A stretch of DNA of 64,000 bases, taken from NCBI RefSeq assembly GCF_041435115.1, contig NZ_CP108046.1, positions 1,116,001-1,180,000 of the forward strand, given 5' to 3'. Below, in pieces: positions 59,590 to 64,000 of the stretch. The stretch comes from Streptomyces sp. NBC_00289 (GTDB lineage: Bacteria; Actinomycetota; Actinomycetes; Streptomycetales; Streptomycetaceae). The notes below the pieces were generated by a model, which worked only from the letters and a program-made list of their open reading frames with translations, was not told the origin of the DNA and did no database searches. Within the stretch, counting starts at the first letter, position 1. Each line of letters begins with the position of its first letter. The position numbers and the translations under genes were made by a program.

Positions 59590-62490
59590 TCACGTGCTCC
59601 GGTCGAGGGCGGCACGCGTCATGAGTGCCGCCAGTGCCGAGCGGGACGACACGGAGGTCTTGCGGTAGATGGCCGACAGGTGCGTCTCGACCGTACGGCG
59701 GCTGAGGTACAGCTTCGTCGCGATGGCCTGGTTGCTCAGCCCTTCGGCGACGAGTTCGGCGATCTCCCCTTCCCGTGCGGTCAGTTGGTCGAGCTCTGTG
59801 GGTGCGCGCGGGACTTCCGGGGCCTGCGGGCGTACGAGCGCGGCCAGGTCGGACAGCAGGCGCGCGCCCCCGGCGTCGGCGATGCGGCAGGCCCGCTCCC
59901 ACATCGCGACCGCGCTCGGACCCTCACCCGCGGCACGCGCCTGGACACTCGCCAGCAACAGGGAGTACGCCTCCCAGGTCACCGCTCCGGACGGTGCGTA
60001 CGCCTGCGCGGCGCGCTCGAAGAGGTCCGCGGCCGCGCGGGCGTCGCCGCGGTGCTGGGCGAGCGCCGCCTCGGCGCGCAGAGCCGCCCCGCGCTGGCCG
60101 TGCAGACCCATCCGGTCGGCTTCCTCGGCGGCTCGTGCCGCCCAGCGCGCGGCCTGCGCCACGTCGCCGGTAGCGAGGGCGGTACCCACGAGCGTGTCCA
60201 GCTGGCCGGGCCGGGTGGAGGGCTGCAGTCCCAGAAGTTCGGGACCGCCGGCCTTCAGGATGGAGTCCTGCGCGCGGCGCGGGTCGCCGCTCACGAGCGC
60301 GGTGTGACCGAGCACGCACCTGGCCAGCGACGCCCACCAGTGGCTGCTTCGGCCGGCCGTGGCCACGGCCTCCTCGGCGGTCGCCAGGGCGCCGGTGTCG
60401 CCCAGGGGGCGGTGCAGGAGAAGGATCAGTGCCTTGAAGGTCAGGGTGAAAGCCAGGAGATCGCTGCTGCCGATGGCTCGTGCGACGGATTCCGCCTCCT
60501 CGGCCTGCTCCAGGGCGGACGGCAGCCGACAGGTGTTGAGGTGCACGAAGGCCTTGCTGCTCAGCAGGTGGGGCAGGACGTGGACCTGGCCGCCGCGGCG
60601 GGCGATGTCCAGTCCCCGGTCGGCGTGGCGTTCCGCGTCGGCGTAGCGCTCCAGCAGGGCTTCCGCCCAGGCCAACCACACCAGCGACTCGCACAGTTCG
60701 GTGAGGCTGGGGTCGGTCAGACCGTCGGCGAGCCCGGCGGCGGCATCGGCGAACCGCCGGGCCGCCGCGGTCTCCCCTTCGTAGGCCTCGCCCAACGACG
60801 CCAGCGCCAAGGCCCCCAGCTCTCCCGTGAGATCGCCGTGGGAGCGGGCCACGGCGAGCGTCCGTTCGACGTCGTCGCGTACGTCGGGGTAGGAGACGGT
60901 GTTGAGGGCGGCCATGCCCAGCGCGAGCCCCAGGGAGACCGCCTGGCGCGGCCCGGGGCCGGGGCTGCGGACCAGTTCCCGCTGCAACAGGGCGATGGCT
61001 TCCGGGGAGTGTCCGAGGTGCCGTTCCATCATGGCGCACAGCGCGATGGCGTCCCCCCGCAGCAACGCGTCGTCCTGCCCGGACCTGCTGATCAGTGTGT
61101 GGAGCAGATCGCGGCTCTCCCGCAGACTGCCGCCCGTACCGAGGGCTCTGGCGCGCGCCAGCGTCAACTCCCCACGCCGGTTGGCGAATGCGGGGGTGTC
61201 CGGCATGAGCCGGAGGACGACGTCCAGCAGATGGGCGGCGGTCGCGGGCGCCGTGTGGGCGAACTGGGCGGCCGCCTCGCTCAACACGGCCGCCGCCACC
61301 GGATCCCAGCCGACCAACGACCTCTCCACGTGGTGAGCCCGCTCGGTCGCGGGGATGCCTGCCCGCGCCTGTTCGTCCGCCGCGGCGCGATGGATCCCGG
61401 CACGGCGCGACGCGGGGGTGTTCTCGTAGACCAGTGTCCGCAGCAGCGGGTGACGCAGCGTCCAGCGGCCGTCGGACCTCCTGCGCAGCAGATCGCGCCG
61501 TACCAACGCGCCGATGCGGTCGTCGAGTTCCTCGGCCGTGACGGGGCCGGTCGTCCGGCTCAGCATGGCGAGCGTCGCGTGATCGCCGAGGACCGCCACC
61601 GCTTCCACGGTGCGGCGCTGGGCCTCGGTCAGCGCGGTCAGTTCGTCCAGGAGCAGCGAGCCCAGTCCGCTCGGCACTTCCGACGCGGTGCCGTCGTCGG
61701 CCCGGGCGATCGTGTCCCGCGCGGATGACGTGCCGTGCCGGTGGGCGTGCAGAAGGGCGAGGAGATACAGCGGGTTGCCCTCGCTGGATGCGTAGATCTC
61801 CTGGGCGTCACGTGGTGCCAGGTCGCAGGCCAGCGCCTCGATGGCGTCCCGTTCGGGCAGCGGCCGCAGCGCCATGGGCAGTACGGCTCCGCTGTCGACG
61901 CCGCGTGTCAGAGCGGCGACGAGCGAGTGCGGCGTCTGCCGTTCCCGCCGCGCCACGACCAGCAGCACCCGGCCCCGCGGGGGGTGCCGGATCAAGTGGT
62001 CCAGCAGCTCAAGGGACGCGGGATCGGCCCAGTGCAGGTCGTCCAGGGCCATCACCAGCCCGCTCCGTTCCCCGAGCCTGGTCAGCACCTCCGCCACGGC
62101 GCGATAGAGCCCGAAGCGATCGCGGTTTCCGGTGCCCGACGCGGCGCCCCGCACACTGTCGGCGCCGCGCAGCACCGGTGCCGCCGCTTCGGACACGGCA
62201 TCCGAGTCGAGGACGGCGCGATCGACGTCGGCGAACGCGTCCGTGAAGGTCTGGAACGGAGTGTGCCGCTCGTACTCCGTGGCCCTGCCGCGCAGCACGG
62301 TCAGCCCGCTCCGCCGCGCCCGTGCGCAGAGTTCGCTCAGCAACCGGCTCTTGCCCATGCCGGCGTCCGCCGCGAGGTCGACGACAGCGGGAACGCCGTC
62401 CTGGCCGAGTCGGCCGATCACCGAGTCGAGCCGGGTCATTTCCTCGGCTCTGCCGACCAGTGTCGTCGCCGTCTCGTCCCGTGCCGGCAC
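59590..62490 (-). CDS. LuxR-family large ATPase transcriptional regulator (LAL type)
   Basis: A regulator of about 966 residues. The N-terminal AAA/NB-type ATPase has Walker A LAADAGMGKSRLLSEL and Walker B GLVMALDDLHWAD. A long TPR-like middle (residues 350-880) is rich in Ala and Glu. The C-terminal LuxR helix-turn-helix reads LTAREGEIAELVAEGLSNQA, then KLYLSRRTVETHLSAIYRK. GTG 62490 (MPARDETATTL) behind AAGGGAG is preferred; a start at 62586 would overlap the upstream gene. LAL proteins are pathway activators for antibiotic or sugar-uptake genes. Confidence 0.92.
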   Translation of the reverse strand: MPARDETATTLVGRAEEMTRLDSVIGRLGQDGVPAVVDLAADAGMGKSRLLSELCARARRSGLTVLRGRATEYERHTPFQTFTDAFADVDRAVLDSDAVSEAAAPVLRGADSVRGAASGTGNRDRFGLYRAVAEVLTRLGERSGLVMALDDLHWADPASLELLDHLIRHPPRGRVLLVVARRERQTPHSLVAALTRGVDSGAVLPMALRPLPERDAIEALACDLAPRDAQEIYASSEGNPLYLLALLHAHRHGTSSARDTIARADDGTASEVPSGLGSLLLDELTALTEAQRRTVEAVAVLGDHATLAMLSRTTGPVTAEELDDRIGALVRRDLLRRRSDGRWTLRHPLLRTLVYENTPASRRAGIHRAAADEQARAGIPATERAHHVERSLVGWDPVAAAVLSEAAAQFAHTAPATAAHLLDVVLRLMPDTPAFANRRGELTLARARALGTGGSLRESRDLLHTLISRSGQDDALLRGDAIALCAMMERHLGHSPEAIALLQRELVRSPGPGPRQAVSLGLALGMAALNTVSYPDVRDDVERTLAVARSHGDLTGELGALALASLGEAYEGETAAARRFADAAAGLADGLTDPSLTELCESLVWLAWAEALLERYADAERHADRGLDIARRGGQVHVLPHLLSSKAFVHLNTCRLPSALEQAEEAESVARAIGSSDLLAFTLTFKALILLLHRPLGDTGALATAEEAVATAGRSSHWWASLARCVLGHTALVSGDPRRAQDSILKAGGPELLGLQPSTRPGQLDTLVGTALATGDVAQAARWAARAAEEADRMGLHGQRGAALRAEAALAQHRGDARAAADLFERAAQAYAPSGAVTWEAYSLLLASVQARAAGEGPSAVAMWERACRIADAGGARLLSDLAALVRPQAPEVPRAPTELDQLTAREGEIAELVAEGLSNQAIATKLYLSRRTVETHLSAIYRKTSVSSRSALAALMTRAALDRST

Positions 62491-62566
62491 CAGCGCGTCT
62501 CCCTTCCCCACCGAGTTCGCCTGATCATTACAGAGTGGTCCCACAGGATGGCCGGAGACCCGGCTC

Positions 62567-63364
62567 TCACCCCTGGGCCGGCGCACTCCCGTCCGGTGTG
62601 TCCGTGACGGTGGGCACCCGGGCCCACCGGCGCTTCCCGCGCAGCCCGGCCAGCGCGGCCGCGGTTCCGGCGCCGATGGGAATGAGCGGCCAGAACGGGA
62701 CGACGTGTCCCGAAGCCGCGCGCGCGATGAGCACGAAGGCCGCCGCCGCCCCGACGACGAGCCCCAGTCCCAAGGGCCCGATCCGGTGCTCCTGCTCGAA
62801 CCGCACCCGGCCGCCGAGCCCGGCCAGGTAGCCGGCGGCGGCCAGGGCGAGGGCGATCACGTACCCCGTGATCAACGGATACGTGACGAACAGCGTGATG
62901 TCCCAACCCCCGGGGTGCCAGCCGTGCCACACGTCCCGCCCGTCGATCTCCACGACCCGCCCGTGCCAGAGGCTCGCCGCGACCCGCTGTCCCTCCCGGA
63001 GGTCGTCCGCGGACCGGTCCGGGACGTCGTTCACGGTCTTCGTGTCGGCGCCGACGCGCAGTTCGATGGTGTGCGTGGTGGTGACGAACCAGTGGCCGTC
63101 ACCGCCGTCCTGTCCTCCGCCGTCCGTCCCGCTCGACGTGTGGGTCGTCAGCTTGGTGACGGTGGCCTCGGCCGTGCGCAGCGAGCCGTTCGACCGAGCG
63201 TGCGCTATGGCCGTCTCCTCGTAGGTGCGCACGGCGAGCAGCAGGATCAGGGCAGCCATGACCAGGCGGAAGACCCAGCGCACCACACGGGCTCGTACCG
63301 TCCTGGTCGGACTCCCGCCCGGTGTCGTCCGCGACGTCGTGTCCCCGGTCCGTTCCTGCGTCAT
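62567..63364 (-). CDS. membrane protein of unknown function (DUF3592-like style)
   Basis: A 265-residue protein. One helix near the N-terminus (VVRWVFRLVMAALILLLAV), an extracytoplasmic loop of about 100 residues (THTIELRVGADTKTVNDVPD; GRVVEIDGRDVWHGWHPGG), and three to four C-terminal helices. The loop between the first and second helices resembles DUF3592-type beta domains. ATG 63364 lies behind GAGGGCGG. It precedes the LAL gene on the same strand by about 76 bases. Confidence 0.7.
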   Translation of the reverse strand: MTQERTGDTTSRTTPGGSPTRTVRARVVRWVFRLVMAALILLLAVRTYEETAIAHARSNGSLRTAEATVTKLTTHTSSGTDGGGQDGGDGHWFVTTTHTIELRVGADTKTVNDVPDRSADDLREGQRVAASLWHGRVVEIDGRDVWHGWHPGGWDITLFVTYPLITGYVIALALAAAGYLAGLGGRVRFEQEHRIGPLGLGLVVGAAAAFVLIARAASGHVVPFWPLIPIGAGTAAALAGLRGKRRWARVPTVTDTPDGSAPAQG

Positions 63365-63681
63365 CGGCCGCCCTCGCTCGTGTTCGAGGACGGGCGAAAG
63401 CCGTCCCACCTGATCACACGCCGCACACGAGACCATGGTTGCGGCCGACCAGCCGCCGTGACCGCGTCATGGACGGCACATGTTCCCGGCCCGTCGACGC
63501 GGTGGGTGAAGGGCTCGGCGTCCCCCGGTCCGGGCCCGGTGACGACCTGCATCGCCGTGCCGGCCCGCCTGAGCCGATCGCACCGGACAGCCCGGACAGG
63601 GGCGTTCGTCATGGTCACGCCGGGAACCCATCGCACCGACATGGCCGACCGTCAGATCCTGGAACCGGGCCGAAGCGCGAC
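63365..63681. other. intergenic region
   Basis: No convincing gene in about 315 bases between the membrane protein and the terminator of the right-edge gene. Confidence 0.45.
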
Positions 63682-63714
63682 GACGCGGTGCCGGTTCGAA
63701 ACCGGCACCGCGTC
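63682..63714 (-). terminator. hairpin terminator of the right-edge gene
   Basis: A perfect 15-base stem (63682-63696 with 63700-63714) with loop CGA, 62 bases after the stop of the gene ending at 63777. Confidence 0.75.
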
Positions 63715-63776
63715 AGGAGCTCGTGCCCGGACAGCTCGCTCCCCGAGTCACCGCACATGCACGGCCGGGGCAATGC

Positions 63777-64000
63777 TCAGTGGTCGAGCGACCGGTAGTC
63801 GAACCAGTCGAAGTGAACGGAGCCGGACGCCGCGAACATGCCGAGGACCCGGCCGGTGAAACCGCCCGCGACCTCCGTGGACAGGTAGCGGCCGTCGAGC
63901 GAGGTCAGTTCGACGAACGTGCCGTCGGGTTCCTCGATGCCGATCGAGACGGTGTCGGGGCCGGTGCGCGGGTCGTGCATGGTGGCTACGGCGGTCACCT
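63777..64000 (-). CDS. 3' end of a probable glycoside hydrolase (GH43-type C-terminal domain)
   Basis: The visible 74 residues run off the right edge. They read GIEEPDGTFVELTSLDGRYL, then STEVAGGFTGRVLGMFAASG and SVHFDWFDYRSLDH. The ending G-F-T-G-R-V-x-G-M-x-A-x-S-G-x-x-x-F-D-W-F-D-Y is the last sheet of the beta-sandwich domain attached to GH43 beta-xylosidase/arabinofuranosidase-like enzymes. Only the C-terminus is seen, so catalytic identity is inferred. Any start shown inside the window would be spurious. Confidence 0.7.
   Translation of the reverse strand, partial: VTAVATMHDPRTGPDTVSIGIEEPDGTFVELTSLDGRYLSTEVAGGFTGRVLGMFAASGSVHFDWFDYRSLDH

Noticed and set aside
57281..59902. Very long minus-strand frame (over 800 codons) opposite the second receptor kinase
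   Set aside because: It is a GC-rich antisense shadow. Its predicted protein is full of Gly/Arg/Pro/His without domains, while the plus strand encodes clear kinase and binding-protein motifs.
63691..63710. tRNA T-arm (GGTTCGAAACC-like sequence)
   Set aside because: The sequence is the centre of a 15-base perfect hairpin. No acceptor, D or anticodon arms can be drawn around it.

Overview
The window reads as chromosomal DNA of a Streptomyces or close relative. GC content is very high with GC-rich third positions, GTG starts and 4-base stop/start overlaps are frequent, and the families are typical streptomycete ones: SARP and LuxR-type large ATPase regulators, SpoIIE-type phosphatases with PAS domains, an ECF sigma factor with a ZAS anti-sigma factor, DrrAB transporters, many TetR/HxlR regulators, VOC proteins and F420-type monooxygenases. 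There is no ribosomal, tRNA or replication gene, and decayed gene fragments are common, so this looks like an accessory or arm region.

Layout. 0-17.5 kb: a small membrane protein, a secreted ricin-type lectin, a cytochrome P450, a two-component operon with an intact IS630-type element 12 bp upstream of its first gene, a VanZ-like protein, a hydrolase/TetR divergent pair, an MFS exporter, a ComB-like phosphatase, an AraC regulator, a TerF-like VWA protein, and an XRE regulator divergent from a methionine aminopeptidase. 17.5-30.5 kb: a duplicated-PAS SpoIIE phosphatase, a decayed scar, a DrrAB-type exporter behind a CTGTCAG repeat cluster, a 44-bp minisatellite, an AfsR-like SARP, a secreted NlpC/P60 peptidase with a coupled unknown gene, and small enzymes. 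30.8-35 kb: five overlapping genes (ECF sigma, membrane anti-sigma, ABC ATPase, two membrane proteins) behind a probable leaderless ECF promoter.

36-54 kb is a dense run of short regulator/oxidoreductase modules: atypical and classical SDRs, medium-chain reductases, a lone dihydrolipoamide dehydrogenase, an F420-type monooxygenase with an SRPBCC protein, a DHA2 exporter, an acyl-CoA synthetase and an alpha/beta hydrolase, with three TetR and two HxlR regulators. Two shared promoter motifs tie separate modules together. Triple copies of CGGATAGRCCTATCCG precede both paralogous atypical SDR genes, 16 kb apart. A core ATTACGGTCA lies upstream of two classical SDR genes and the hydrolase. Two pieces of a broken aldo/keto reductase flank one TetR-SDR-reductase module.

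54-64 kb holds a lipoprotein and two tandem receptor kinases that fuse a cytoplasmic Ser/Thr kinase, one membrane segment with an RRRFL motif, and an extracellular periplasmic-binding-protein domain. They converge on a large LuxR-type ATPase regulator. A membrane protein and the 3' end of a probable glycoside hydrolase close the window. Functions are inferred from recognised motifs only; no database search was run.
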